From a virus: 24,685 bases of DNA. A model generated the notes under the pieces. That model was not told the origin of the DNA. It saw only the letters and a program-made list of their open reading frames with translations, and did no database searches. Below, piece by piece: positions 1-8,060 of the stretch (positions are counted from its first letter, which is position 1; the number at the start of each line of letters is the position of its first letter). Where the stretch lies: positions 1 through 24,685 of the IMG/VR virus record IMGVR_UViG_3300047408_000344; one strand, written 5' to 3'. A program made the translations under genes and the position numbers.

Positions 1-132
1 CGAGAAGTGACAGACGAAATGATCGCCGCCATGACGCTTCGAGAATATGAGGCGCTGTTCGACGAGAACGGTAAGCCAAAGCCAGGGGTACGCCATCGGT
101 CAACCCGCGGCATCCCCGTTCGTCAACATTAG
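1..132 (+). CDS. C-terminal end of an unknown head-region protein (partial)
   Basis: An open frame runs from the first base to a TAG at 130-132 and gives 43 residues, ending STRGIPVRQH. The start lies outside the window, unless the in-frame ATG at 19 is used, which would give only 37 residues. The tail is charged and polar with no recognisable motif. Its place just before the major capsid gene fits a scaffolding, capsid-maturation or portal-adjacent protein, but this is inference from position only. The stop codon overlaps the start of the capsid ribosome-binding site. Confidence 0.6.
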   Translation, partial: REVTDEMIAAMTLREYEALFDENGKPKPGVRHRSTRGIPVRQH

Positions 133-143
133 GGGGTTCATCG

Positions 144-998
144 ATGGCCACCGGTGCCACTGAGTTCGTTGATAAAACCATCAGCGACGGCGTCTTCTCG
201 CCCGACATCTGGAGCAAGCAGGTCCTCCGCGCGACCGAGTCGAATCTGTTGTTCGCCAAGAGCGTCAACCGCGGCTTCGAGAACGACGCCAGCGTGGGCA
301 AGACCGTCAAGGTTGCCAGCATTGGCAACCTGGCCGCTCGAGCCAAGACCGAAAATACCGCGATCGTCTACGAAACCGTTGCCGAGACGGCGACCACGAT
401 CACGCTCAACATCTGGTCGTATGCCGCATTGGGAATTGAGGACATCGTCAAGGTGCAGAGCATCATCGATGTCCAATCCGAATACCAGCAGAAGCTGGGT
501 TACGCGCTCGCCAAGGACGTCGACACCAACCTGGCCGTCGACGTCGCGGGCTTCACCCAGACCGTGGGCACGCTCGGTACGGCCCTGTCGGACGCCAACG
601 TCCTGGCCGCGGTGCAGTTGCTCGATAACGCCGATGCGCCGCAGACCGAACGGTTCTTCTTGATGTCACCGGCTGAGAAGGTGGCCAAGCTGGCGTTGGA
701 CCGGTGGAGCAACGCGTTGTACATCGGCAACACCAACCTGCCGTCGAAGGACGGCCAACTCGGCGACATGTACGGGCTGAACCTGGGCGTCACCACCAAC
801 CTGGTGAAGCCGGCTGGTGGTCAGGCCAACAATTTCATCGGCCATCGGGAAGCCATCGCGCTGGTGATGCAGCGCACGCCGAAATCGCACATCTTCTACG
901 ACATCGATGTGTTCTCGTGGAAATTGGCCGTCGAAGAAATTTACGGCCACCAGATGATGCGACCGACCTTTGGTGTCTGGGCAAAGGGAGCTGCTTAG
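144..998 (+). CDS. Major capsid protein (HK97-fold, P22 coat-like family)
   Basis: This 284-residue protein has the composition and layout of phage coat proteins. The N-terminus (FVDKTISDGVFSPDIWSKQV) precedes a conserved pattern of beta-rich segments (GKTVKVASIGNL, TTITLNIWSYAALGIED) and a long helix (SEYQQKLGYALAKDVD). A C-terminal block reads FYDIDVFSWKLAVEEIYGHQ. It would form the icosahedral shell around the DNA. A strong AGGGGG ribosome-binding site at about 131-136 fixes the ATG at 144. The last codons (AKGAA, TAG at 996-998) are repeated beyond the antisense endonuclease gene at 1470-1487, so this 3' end is probably a replacement brought by that element. Coat identity rests on family resemblance and position. 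Confidence 0.85.
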   Translation: MATGATEFVDKTISDGVFSPDIWSKQVLRATESNLLFAKSVNRGFENDASVGKTVKVASIGNLAARAKTENTAIVYETVAETATTITLNIWSYAALGIEDIVKVQSIIDVQSEYQQKLGYALAKDVDTNLAVDVAGFTQTVGTLGTALSDANVLAAVQLLDNADAPQTERFFLMSPAEKVAKLALDRWSNALYIGNTNLPSKDGQLGDMYGLNLGVTTNLVKPAGGQANNFIGHREAIALVMQRTPKSHIFYDIDVFSWKLAVEEIYGHQMMRPTFGVWAKGAA

Positions 999-1474
999 GC
1001 AGCGTAGGCGCGAAGGGCCATGAGTTGAGTGCGGTAATGGGCAAGCAGATCAGCGTCGCGAATCTTCGCTCCGCGAGTGATTTCGCGCACCCCTGCGGCC
1101 CACACCTCGAACTGCAGTCGCTTTTTGGCTCGCAGCGGATACTGCTCGAAGAGGTCGACGAGGACGAGTGTGTCCGCCTGTCTCCAGACGTGGTAGCGCA
1201 AGCCAGGATTCTGATTCGGGCGCAGCGTTCGTGTGGCGCTGTGGTTGTTGATGATCCCGAAGCCGAGCCGATCTCTGATCTCGTACAGAATCGCGCCATC
1301 ATCGGCGCGCAGCGTGATTTCAAAGCGGGCACTTGGCCAACTGAGTTTGTGCGGATTGCCTTTGTGCGAGGACGTGTAGGTCAAGACGAACGCTCCCTCG
1401 CCATCAGTGAAGCCGGCCAGCCAGTGGCCGAAAGCAGGATCTATGGATAACACCCCTTCAGTATATTTGGCCAA
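995..1474 (-). CDS. LAGLIDADG homing endonuclease, antisense to the capsid 3' end
   Basis: This 159-residue protein has one LAGLIDADG motif near its N-terminus (GHWLAGFTDGEGAF, residues about 15-28), with the acidic catalytic residue in place. The single motif and the size match homodimeric members of the family. It should cut a long asymmetric site and drive copying of itself into empty alleles. Its stop codon overlaps the capsid stop by four bases, so the two genes converge. The start taken is TTG at 1474; a GTG at 1453 is a possible alternative, and neither has a clear ribosome-binding site. The N-terminal codons overlap the displaced capsid tail. Base composition looks less GC-rich than its neighbours and it contains no CTCGAG, consistent with transfer. 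Confidence 0.85.
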   Translation of the reverse strand: MAKYTEGVLSIDPAFGHWLAGFTDGEGAFVLTYTSSHKGNPHKLSWPSARFEITLRADDGAILYEIRDRLGFGIINNHSATRTLRPNQNPGLRYHVWRQADTLVLVDLFEQYPLRAKKRLQFEVWAAGVREITRGAKIRDADLLAHYRTQLMALRAYAA

Positions 1475-1487
1475 GGGAGCCGCGTAG
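1455..1487 (+). pseudogene. Displaced native 3' end of the capsid gene
   Basis: Read in frame to the TAG at 1485-1487, this stretch encodes PSVYLAKGAA and a stop. The capsid protein itself ends GVWAKGAA and a stop. The last 18 bases of the two ends match at 15 positions by eye. The segment has no start of its own and sits directly beyond the antisense endonuclease gene. It is best read as the original capsid C-terminus, cut off when the endonuclease and a substitute tail were inserted. It still contains AAGGGAG, which probably serves as ribosome-binding site for the next gene, and this may be why it is preserved. Confidence 0.65.
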
Positions 1488-1491
1488 CCCC

Positions 1492-2100
1492 GTGGCTGGT
1501 GAAACCTTCACCGAGCGGATGCAGGCCAGGACGCTTGGCCGCTCGGACATCCCCTTGAGACGCGGGCAGAACTACAACTATCCACTCCGGTGGTGGGCGA
1601 CTCCCAACGGGGACATCGTCCAGTTGCAGTCTGACCCCCAGAACCGCGCGTTGTACGCCGACCTGGGGTTTCACCTGCTGGCCGTCACCGCCGCGCAGGG
1701 CGACGTGCTGTCTGAAGTCGAGGAGTGGGAACGCCTCGAGCGGCCCAGGGTCATCGCCGAGCAGCGCAAGCGGGCCAAGCTCATCAATGCGATCCGCAAA
1801 GCCGACCTCAAAGATCCCACGCTGGGCACCCTGATCGATGTCGAGACGATCGACTCGCAGACCACCGACGAGCTCGAGGCCACCATCCGGGACATCCGCG
1901 CGCACGGAGCGGTGATCCGGGTGGTCGACACCAAGTTTCGGGACGAGCCCGAGCCGAGTCTGCTGCGCGGCGTCGAGACGAGCGCCACCAACGCGCTCGA
2001 GGACCTGCAACGCAAACTGAGCGCGGACGGCGCCAGGGCAACCACGATCGAAGGCACCGGTAAAGATCCCATCGATGAGGCCCGACGAAGGAGGACCTAA
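1492..2100 (+). CDS. Hypothetical structural-module protein with helical centre
   Basis: This 202-residue protein starts at GTG 1492, with AAGGGAG about 12 bases upstream inside the displaced capsid tail; an in-frame ATG at 1519 is the alternative. The N-terminal 60 residues (LRWWATPNGDIVQLQSDPQNRALYADLGFHLL) are followed by a charged helical stretch (EVEEWERLERPRVIAEQRKRAKL), then an acidic, polar C-terminus. No enzyme motif is visible. Its position right after the capsid suggests a head-completion or capsid-associated role, but function is unknown. Before the endonuclease insertion it would have lain a few bases from the capsid stop. Confidence 0.75.
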   Translation: MAGETFTERMQARTLGRSDIPLRRGQNYNYPLRWWATPNGDIVQLQSDPQNRALYADLGFHLLAVTAAQGDVLSEVEEWERLERPRVIAEQRKRAKLINAIRKADLKDPTLGTLIDVETIDSQTTDELEATIRDIRAHGAVIRVVDTKFRDEPEPSLLRGVETSATNALEDLQRKLSADGARATTIEGTGKDPIDEARRRRT

Positions 2101-2105
2101 GACCC

Positions 2106-2414
2106 ATGACCGAACCAGCACCCGTTGACTTCGTGGCTCAGGCGAACCTGATGCACGAGCACGGCCCGGCGGTGACGCCGCCCAGCACGCTGTACTTCAC
2201 CTATCTCAAGCCGGACGGCGAGTCGATTATCGCGCCGGCGACCAGTGCCGAGGTGTACCTGCGGGAAGGGTTCACCATTACGGGCGAGCAGACCATCGAA
2301 AGCGTGGATGCGTACAACGCGGAGCAGGCGGCCAAAGCGGCCCCGAAGGCGGAACGTGAAACGCACGCGCCCAGGGCTGAGCACGTCGAGGGGCCGGCTC
2401 GGCCGAGGTCCTGA
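2106..2414 (+). CDS. Hypothetical small head-region protein
   Basis: This 102-residue protein follows the previous gene by five bases and has a good GGAGG ribosome-binding site at about 2090-2094. A compact core (STLYFTYLKPDGESIIAPATSAEVYLREGFTI) looks like a small beta domain. The C-terminal third is an alanine- and charge-rich tail likely to be disordered. I do not recognise the family. Placement in the capsid-to-tail gene order suggests a minor head or connector protein. Confidence 0.7.
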   Translation: MTEPAPVDFVAQANLMHEHGPAVTPPSTLYFTYLKPDGESIIAPATSAEVYLREGFTITGEQTIESVDAYNAEQAAKAAPKAERETHAPRAEHVEGPARPRS

Positions 2415-2416
2415 CG

Positions 2417-2872
2417 ATGCCGCTGGACGGCGGCAAAATCGGCTCGCAGGTCGGGGCCGCGATGGGCCTGTGGACGCACACGCCCGTCGATTGGCGCGGG
2501 AACGAAACGGGTCAGGCGCCGCCTGGCCCGGCGGGGTGGCCGCCCAACGCGTCGGCTGCCACCGCGGTCTTTCCGAATGGCTCGCCCAGCGTGGCGACCG
2601 GTCAGGCAGTCAGCATTACGGCCATCTCGGTCACGGGCATCACCGTGTCGGGGGCGACCGTCAACTTCACCCTGTCGCAGTCCGCATTGAACTGGATCGA
2701 CTATGGCACGACGACGGCCTACGGCACGACCAACACGCAGGGGTCGGGCACGGGTCCGCAGGTCAAGGCGCTGTCAGGGCTGACGACGGGCACGCTGTAC
2801 CACTACCGGATTGCGGCGTACGCCAACGGTCTGACGACCTACTCGCCAGACGGGACGTTCACCACGTCGTGA
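2417..2872 (+). CDS. Ig/fibronectin type III-like virion protein
   Basis: This 151-residue protein has a proline-rich N-terminus followed from about residue 65 by a beta-sandwich pattern: VSITAISVTGITVSGATVNF, then NWIDYGTTTAYG, then LSGLTTGTLYHYRIAAYANG and a final FTT strand. The 'L-x-x-L-x-x-G-T-x-Y-x-Y-R' element is typical of fibronectin type III-like repeats. Such domains decorate phage heads and tails and often bind weakly to cell-surface glycans. It starts two bases after the preceding stop and ends with a GTGA overlap into the next gene. The fold call is from pattern recognition only. Confidence 0.7.
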   Translation: MPLDGGKIGSQVGAAMGLWTHTPVDWRGNETGQAPPGPAGWPPNASAATAVFPNGSPSVATGQAVSITAISVTGITVSGATVNFTLSQSALNWIDYGTTTAYGTTNTQGSGTGPQVKALSGLTTGTLYHYRIAAYANGLTTYSPDGTFTTS

Positions 2873-3315
2873 TCGATGAGCACGGTCGGACCGAGTATCT
2901 GAGCGTCATGGCGGCGCATCGGCCCGACTGTGCCTTCGGCCAGGGGTTTTTCCGGCTGACCTTCGGCGAGCACGAGGTGCGCTACTGCCAGACGTGGGAC
3001 GCCGTGCTGACCGCAACCAAACTGCTCGAGGGGGTGGTCCCGGAGATCCGCGTCGAACGCGACGGGCACTGCCTGGACGGCGACCCGCTGATCGGGGATG
3101 CCAATACACCCGACGTCGTCGACGGCGAGTGGTGGCTGTCTCTGCCGCGCGAGGACGCCATGCGCGAGCTCGGGCTGACTCGTGACGCCGACTATCGGCG
3201 GGCGTACGACGCGATCGCGGCCACGGTTTACCGTAGGGACAATCGCGCGTCGCAGGGCGGTGTGCGGGCGTCCATCGTCATCAAGCGGCCAGGGGCCAGG
3301 GTGGTGAACGCGTGA
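2869..3315 (+). CDS. Hypothetical protein of the head/tail module
   Basis: The start chosen is GTG 2869, which overlaps the previous stop as GTGA; an in-frame ATG at 2908 is possible. The 148-residue product is acidic and includes the stretches FRLTFGEHEVRYCQTWDAVL and DGEWWLSLPREDAMRELGLT. No known motif is visible. The open frame continues upstream in the wrong phase through the previous gene, but that part is a shadow. The gene is probably a structural accessory, judged by its position between capsid and tail genes. Confidence 0.65.
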   Translation: MIDEHGRTEYLSVMAAHRPDCAFGQGFFRLTFGEHEVRYCQTWDAVLTATKLLEGVVPEIRVERDGHCLDGDPLIGDANTPDVVDGEWWLSLPREDAMRELGLTRDADYRRAYDAIAATVYRRDNRASQGGVRASIVIKRPGARVVNA

Positions 3316-3530
3316 TGACGACGCAGGCGCCGGTGGTTCCCAGTGACCACATCACCGATGGCTTCTGGATACATACGGGGCGATTGCGCGTCAGCTATCG
3401 GCTGACGACGGGCGCGGTGGTGACCATCACGCTGCCGGATGACTGGCAGACGTTGCTGGCGCGCGTGGCGGCGCTCGAGGCCAGGCCCGTCATCAACAGC
3501 CTCGACGACCTGGTCTACGGACCCGCATGA
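3312..3530 (+). CDS. Small hypothetical protein
   Basis: This 72-residue protein starts at GTG 3312 or the adjacent in-frame ATG 3315, overlapping the preceding stop either way. It has a short beta pattern (LRVSYRLTTGAVVTITLP) followed by a helix (WQTLLARVAALEA) that could form a short coiled coil. It ends with an ATGA overlap into the next gene, so it is translationally coupled on both sides. Function unknown. Confidence 0.6.
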   Translation: MMTTQAPVVPSDHITDGFWIHTGRLRVSYRLTTGAVVTITLPDDWQTLLARVAALEARPVINSLDDLVYGPA

Positions 3531-3640
3531 CGACACTCTCATTGCAGCCGGCTCCCCCGAGTACGCCAGCGCCGTCGCTCGAGCCCGCGGTGCAACCGAC
3601 GGCCCCGGTCGTGGCGGTCGATCTCATGGGCGGAGGATGA
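3527..3640 (+). CDS. Very small proline-rich protein
   Basis: A 37-codon frame begins at ATG 3527 in an ATGA overlap and ends at TGA 3638-3640, four bases before the next ATG. It fills the gap between two genes exactly, which supports it as real. The product is rich in proline, alanine and threonine (QPAPPSTPAPSLEPAVQPTAP) and ends in glycines. Its final codons (GGCGGAGGA) form the ribosome-binding site of the next gene, so translation of this frame may mainly serve coupling. Confidence 0.5.
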   Translation: MTTLSLQPAPPSTPAPSLEPAVQPTAPVVAVDLMGGG

Positions 3641-3644
3641 GCTG

Positions 3645-4670
3645 ATGGCCACGCTGCAGCAGTACCGCGCGACCTTTTCGGTCGAGGCTGGCCCGTACAT
3701 CGGCCCGTCGTCGTACGAGGTCAGGGCGATGGTCGGCTCGACGACCAGCCAGCTCGTGTGTCTGGCCTATCCGATCATGTCGGGTATCCCCCAGGAAGAT
3801 CAGTTGATCGACCGACCGCTGTACCGCCCCAACGCGACCCAGCCAACCGACCGCCACCGCTACGTCATGGCCTACGACCCGTCGACGGGCACCATCACGC
3901 CCGATCTGCCGTGGTCGGTCAGCCCTTTCTCTGATGGCGCGGGCACGACGTACGGGTTCCTCGAAGCACTCACCTATTACGACATGGAGCAGTACGAGTA
4001 CCTGGACCTCGCGGGCGGCGGGCTGAGCGGAGTCGGCGAACGGTTCGAGATCCTGGGTCCGTTCGACGCGCCGACCACGCACCGATTGATCAACGAGGGT
4101 CTGAAACATTGCTGGATGGTCGTCGAGGTGGCGTGCGTTCCCACGATTCTGACCACCAGGCACGACCTCAACGTGGTGGCGCCGTGGCTGATCGACAGTG
4201 GCAACGTGCTGCAGGTGGGGTTGCTGGCCAGTGGCGAGGACCGCAACCTGCAGGACCCGTTCGAGCGCAGGATCATGGGCCAGGTCGAACGTGACGGCGG
4301 CAACTTCTACCTGAACACCCAGCCGCACACGTTCAACGACGGCGACCAGATTTTTCTCCGCGTGCTGAAACGGGCGTACGATCACTGTCGGCCGGCGGGG
4401 GGCACGTTCGGCGATCAGGCGGGATTGAGCCTGGAGAGCGACGAGGCGGCCATTGAGCCTGGGTGGGCGGCGTCCGCGGCGCTGGTGGCTGGCTGGCGGC
4501 AGTTCGGGCATCTGCTCGAGCCGGCGGCGAATCAGCGATTGATCCGCGACCAGGCCAGCGCGGTGGCAGCGTTCAACGACCTGGTCAGAGAACATCTGGT
4601 GGCGGATCTCCCCCAGAAAAAACTGTACCGCCAGCGCACGTTCGGCCCAGGCGTCAGGACCGCAGGATGA
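3645..4670 (+). CDS. Structural protein, possible tail adaptor or connector
   Basis: This 341-residue protein starts at ATG 3645 behind GGAGG and ends in an ATGA overlap with the 651-residue tail protein. The centre contains a helix-rich segment (TTHRLINEGLKHCWMVVEVACV) and later beta-rich parts (GNFYLNTQPHTFNDGDQIFLRVL). The C-terminus is helical (AAVAAFNDLVREHLVADLPQKKLYRQRTFG). The order capsid, this protein, large propeller-like protein, fibre resembles the adaptor-nozzle-fibre order of short-tailed phages. The adaptor idea comes from gene order, not from a motif. Confidence 0.65.
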   Translation: MATLQQYRATFSVEAGPYIGPSSYEVRAMVGSTTSQLVCLAYPIMSGIPQEDQLIDRPLYRPNATQPTDRHRYVMAYDPSTGTITPDLPWSVSPFSDGAGTTYGFLEALTYYDMEQYEYLDLAGGGLSGVGERFEILGPFDAPTTHRLINEGLKHCWMVVEVACVPTILTTRHDLNVVAPWLIDSGNVLQVGLLASGEDRNLQDPFERRIMGQVERDGGNFYLNTQPHTFNDGDQIFLRVLKRAYDHCRPAGGTFGDQAGLSLESDEAAIEPGWAASAALVAGWRQFGHLLEPAANQRLIRDQASAVAAFNDLVREHLVADLPQKKLYRQRTFGPGVRTAG

Positions 4671-6622
4671 GTCTGTACGCGAAACGCGAGCCGTGGCCGT
4701 TCCACGTGAAAGTCGACGGCGTGGGTTTTCTGATTGGCGCGCCGCAGCCGGGCCAGCCGGCGCTGGTGTCCACCAAGACGGCCGACGTCGGTTCGGTGGC
4801 TCCGCCTGACTACTCGTACGCGGGGTCGAATCCGACCAATGATAGGGAGGAGCCCTTCCAGAATCTGACGCTGGGTCTGGGCTTGGCGTTGCAAGAAAAA
4901 TGGGACGACCAGCGGTATATGTCGGCCAACGCGGTGGACCTGTCGGTCTGGCCGTGGTGCCTGGGTCCCGAGATTGGCACGTACACCCTGGCGGGCGTGG
5001 ACGCCGCGCGAGGCATCAATCGCTTCTTCGAGCTCGGCACCACCCTGTACGCCGCCAACGGGGTGAACGTGCTGAGAAAAGCCGCGGGCACGAGCGATAC
5101 GTGGTCGATCGCGCACACGTTCGGGCAGCCCATCCTGGACGTGTGCGTGTTCACGTCCAACTTCGACGGCGTGCAGCGGGCGTTCTTCGCACTGGCCGGC
5201 GCGGTGGCGCAGTGGACCTCGGACGGCACGGCGTACACGGCGATGGCGACGTTCAACGCGCTGGCCTTCACGGTCATTGGCAAGGAATTCTGGTGGGCAG
5301 ACGATACGAACCGTCTGAGAAAACTGGACACCAACGCTGACCCGACCAACGAAGCCAACTACACCAATCTGATTTTTCGGGCGGGGGACAAGAGCGCCGC
5401 CATCACCTCACTCCTGGTCACCAGCGGCGGCACCCTGGTCATCTGCAAAACGGATGGCACGTACACGCTGAATGCCGCGGGCGACGACCACGAGCTCTTC
5501 CCGTTCCTGCGGTACGCCGACACGCCCAACAATGGCAAGGCGTGGGGCACGTTCGAGAACGGGCTGTACGTGGCCTACGGGGATAGTCTGGGGCGGATCG
5601 ACTCCGACCTGTCGTGGACGTCGGTGGGGCCTGACGACCTGAGCTCGAACGTGGCGGGCATCGCGGGCCAGGTGACGGCGTTCGCGGGCGTGGGCCAGAT
5701 GTTTGCCTACGCGGCGTTGCTGGATCGGAACACCAACACGGGGTACCTGTGCAAGTTCGGGGCGTGGGTGTCGATGGGGGTCCGCGGACCGCGGCAGAGC
5801 ACCCTGGTGACGGCACTGGGTAGCCAGGGCACGGGCGAGCCGGTCCACATCGACGCCTGGCACGGCAGTGTCAGCATCCCGTTCGTTGGCCGCGCTATCC
5901 AGGCGTTGTTCGTGTCCACGATCGGCTCGACGGTGAGCGGGCACACGCGCACGTACGTCGGCTTTTCTGATGGGTCGATCGGCTGGATTCTCAATCCGTG
6001 TACGCCCAATCCCGCGGGGTGCGTGGACTACAAGTACTTCGTGGGCGACGGGTGGGTGGATCTGCCGGTGTGGCACGGCGGGTACCACGCCAGCATCAAA
6101 AGTCTGCGGCATTTCTCGGTGACGGGACCGCGGATCGACGCCCAGAATTACGTGACGCTGGAGTACCGGCTGGACGTGACGCCAGGTATGGCGTGGACTG
6201 CGTTTCCGCACACGTTCAACACGGCGGTCTATGACCGCGCGAAGTTTCCCACGGGGGCGACCTGCACGCTGGCGGCATTGCGGGTGCATCTGCACAACAC
6301 CGACCACGCGAGCTCGCCGCTGGTGTCGGCCGTGTCGTTGGGGCATGCGCTGCGGCCGAAGCGGGTGATGGAGTTTTCGGCAGACATCCTGTGTGCCGAT
6401 GGCTTGGTGCGGCGGGATGGCGTGCCGGTCAGGATGGGCCGCAAGAAGATCCAGGCACTGATCGAGGCGGCCGTGGACAACCCTGGAGCAGTGACGGTGG
6501 TGCTGCCCGACGAGACGACGCAGGAGCTGTCGTTTACGGATTACAGCATTCTTCAATCTTTCGATGAGATCGGGCGGCAGTGGCGTGGCAGTTTACGTAT
6601 CAAAGCGGTGCAGTGGATTTGA
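4667..6622 (+). CDS. Large tail protein, possible beta-propeller nozzle
   Basis: This 651-residue protein starts at ATG 4667 in an ATGA overlap. It is almost entirely beta-strand, with recurring blocks of the type 'strand-G-x-L/Y-x-A' (GTTLYAANGVNVLRK, KEFWWADDTNRLRKL, GTLVICKTDGTYTLN, ENGLYVAYGDSLGRID, RTYVGFSDGSIGWI). Such repeated blades suggest a beta-propeller, as in tail nozzle proteins of T7-like and related phages. The C-terminal part (MEFSADILCADGLVRRDG to VQWI) looks like a separate tube-like domain. It is the largest structural gene, and no tape-measure protein is present. The nozzle role is inferred. Confidence 0.65.
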   Translation: MSLYAKREPWPFHVKVDGVGFLIGAPQPGQPALVSTKTADVGSVAPPDYSYAGSNPTNDREEPFQNLTLGLGLALQEKWDDQRYMSANAVDLSVWPWCLGPEIGTYTLAGVDAARGINRFFELGTTLYAANGVNVLRKAAGTSDTWSIAHTFGQPILDVCVFTSNFDGVQRAFFALAGAVAQWTSDGTAYTAMATFNALAFTVIGKEFWWADDTNRLRKLDTNADPTNEANYTNLIFRAGDKSAAITSLLVTSGGTLVICKTDGTYTLNAAGDDHELFPFLRYADTPNNGKAWGTFENGLYVAYGDSLGRIDSDLSWTSVGPDDLSSNVAGIAGQVTAFAGVGQMFAYAALLDRNTNTGYLCKFGAWVSMGVRGPRQSTLVTALGSQGTGEPVHIDAWHGSVSIPFVGRAIQALFVSTIGSTVSGHTRTYVGFSDGSIGWILNPCTPNPAGCVDYKYFVGDGWVDLPVWHGGYHASIKSLRHFSVTGPRIDAQNYVTLEYRLDVTPGMAWTAFPHTFNTAVYDRAKFPTGATCTLAALRVHLHNTDHASSPLVSAVSLGHALRPKRVMEFSADILCADGLVRRDGVPVRMGRKKIQALIEAAVDNPGAVTVVLPDETTQELSFTDYSILQSFDEIGRQWRGSLRIKAVQWI

Positions 6623-6633
6623 GGAGCAGCTAG

Positions 6634-7662
6634 ATGGCGCGTATCCCAGTGGACCCAAATTACTCGTTTCCTACATTTCCGCGCGCGACCGCGGCGACCG
6701 ACATTTTTGTCAAAGAGGACGTGCAGGCTCTTGCCGCGGCGGTGAGCACCCACGTTCACGACGGGGCGGGCAAGGGTCTGCTGGTTGGTGGGCCAGCCGC
6801 GGGCTCGATCACCAACGCTATGCTGGGCGCGGACGTCGCGCGCGACAACCAGTTGACCAACGGGGGCTTTGAAATCTGGCAGCGGGGGAACGGGCCATTC
6901 GTAACCCCCGCTCCCCTGATTACGGCTGACCGTTGGGCGATCAATGGCTCCGGGGCCACGCTCTCTATCTCGCGCAATACAGCGAATGTTGATGCTGCAT
7001 CAACAGCGTGCGCTGCGATCACCGTCACAGCCTGGACGGGCGAGTTGTATTTGACAAATACCCCAGAGCACCTGAAGCAACTGCTCGGGCGCACAATCTC
7101 GCTTTCTCTGCGAGTACGCACATCAACACCAAACGCGGTGCGGGCGGTGATTGCAACGGACGTCGGCCCCTTCGCCTACAGCGCCTATCACACTGGCGGC
7201 GGTGCGTATGAGACCTTGACTGCGACTGCTCTGATTGCACCCAACGTCACCATTCTGTCGCCCAGCGTGGCCTTCGGGGCAAACAGCACGGTCTACGTCG
7301 ACAACGCCATGCTGGTGGTGGGCAGCCAGGCGGCCAACTACGTGCCCATGCACCCGGCCGACGACCTCGCGCGGTGTCTCAGGTATTACGAGGTGGTCGG
7401 GCTGGGCGGCGGCTTCCTGGCGGCGGCCTGGTCGGGGGTCGGGAGTGAAGCGATCGCGTCCCCCATCCGCTGGCAGGTTCCCAAGCCGGTCACGCCAACC
7501 GTGACGAAGGTCGGCACTTGGACCGTTACCCTCTGCACCCAGCCCACGCTGCTGACGTCGACGGTTGACGGGACCCAGTTGTACGCGGCCAGTACCGCAA
7601 TCGGGCATGTCCAGTACGCGACGACCGGAAGTGCCTATCTGACGAGTGAGGCCAATCCGTAG
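6634..7662 (+). CDS. Tail fibre / receptor-binding protein with carbohydrate-binding-type domain
   Basis: This 342-residue protein starts at ATG 6634 with GAGGAGC upstream. The N-terminal region contains 'HVHDGAGKG' and 'SITNAMLG', phrases typical of fibre stalks. From residue about 75 comes the widespread fibre block NGGFEIWQRGNGPF followed by TADRWAINGSG and a beta-sandwich. The block ADDLARCLRYYEV, with a hydrophobic C-terminal domain, is also a familiar fibre feature. It is expected at the tail tip, binding host surface sugars. It is last in the large-protein part of the tail operon, as fibre genes often are. Confidence 0.8.
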   Translation: MARIPVDPNYSFPTFPRATAATDIFVKEDVQALAAAVSTHVHDGAGKGLLVGGPAAGSITNAMLGADVARDNQLTNGGFEIWQRGNGPFVTPAPLITADRWAINGSGATLSISRNTANVDAASTACAAITVTAWTGELYLTNTPEHLKQLLGRTISLSLRVRTSTPNAVRAVIATDVGPFAYSAYHTGGGAYETLTATALIAPNVTILSPSVAFGANSTVYVDNAMLVVGSQAANYVPMHPADDLARCLRYYEVVGLGGGFLAAAWSGVGSEAIASPIRWQVPKPVTPTVTKVGTWTVTLCTQPTLLTSTVDGTQLYAASTAIGHVQYATTGSAYLTSEANP

Positions 7663-7664
7663 CC

Positions 7665-8060
7665 ATGTCTGTCAAAGTCACCTCCTTCGATGATCCCACC
7701 GCCTGGGAGTATGAGCACGACGATTTCCCCGGTGGTAGTCACGGCGGCACCCTCGACCCCGCCATAGTGACATACGGGATTGGTCCTGATGGCGCACCCG
7801 ATGAGAACGTGGTGGTGGTGCCGTGCCCATTCGAGAACTGCGGCTCAGTGAGTTACTGGCCGCCAGGTGGTGGGGCCGACGCGCTGATGGGGCAGTCGTT
7901 GCACGTCATGGTGGCGATGCGGCCCGGTCTGGGCCGCGAGGGAAAGACGGCCGAGCAGGCCGCCAGCGAGGTCAAGCAGCGCGTGATCGACACCGACGGG
8001 GAGCAGCGCTGGGTACTCGACGATGCCGCGCTGGCGGTACTGGAGGCGACTCAGGCATGA
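7665..8060 (+). CDS. Hypothetical protein after the tail fibre
   Basis: This 131-residue protein starts two bases after the fibre stop. The N-terminal half is acidic and glycine-rich with one Cys pair (PCPFENCGS) followed by YWPPGGG, which could form a minor metal-binding or turn element. The second half is helical (KTAEQAASEVKQRVID, DDAALAVLEATQA). It ends in an ATGA overlap. It could be a fibre chaperone or a small tail protein. I do not recognise the family. Confidence 0.65.
   Translation: MSVKVTSFDDPTAWEYEHDDFPGGSHGGTLDPAIVTYGIGPDGAPDENVVVVPCPFENCGSVSYWPPGGGADALMGQSLHVMVAMRPGLGREGKTAEQAASEVKQRVIDTDGEQRWVLDDAALAVLEATQA

Noticed and set aside
960-1490. Group I intron or intein in the capsid gene
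   Set aside because: The upstream copy has its own in-frame stop and a full C-terminus, the endonuclease is antisense, and there is no room for an intron core or intein splicing blocks.
5408-6556. Long antisense open frame opposite the 651-aa tail gene
   Set aside because: Its product is Arg/His-rich without motifs, typical of the reverse shadow of a GC-rich gene.
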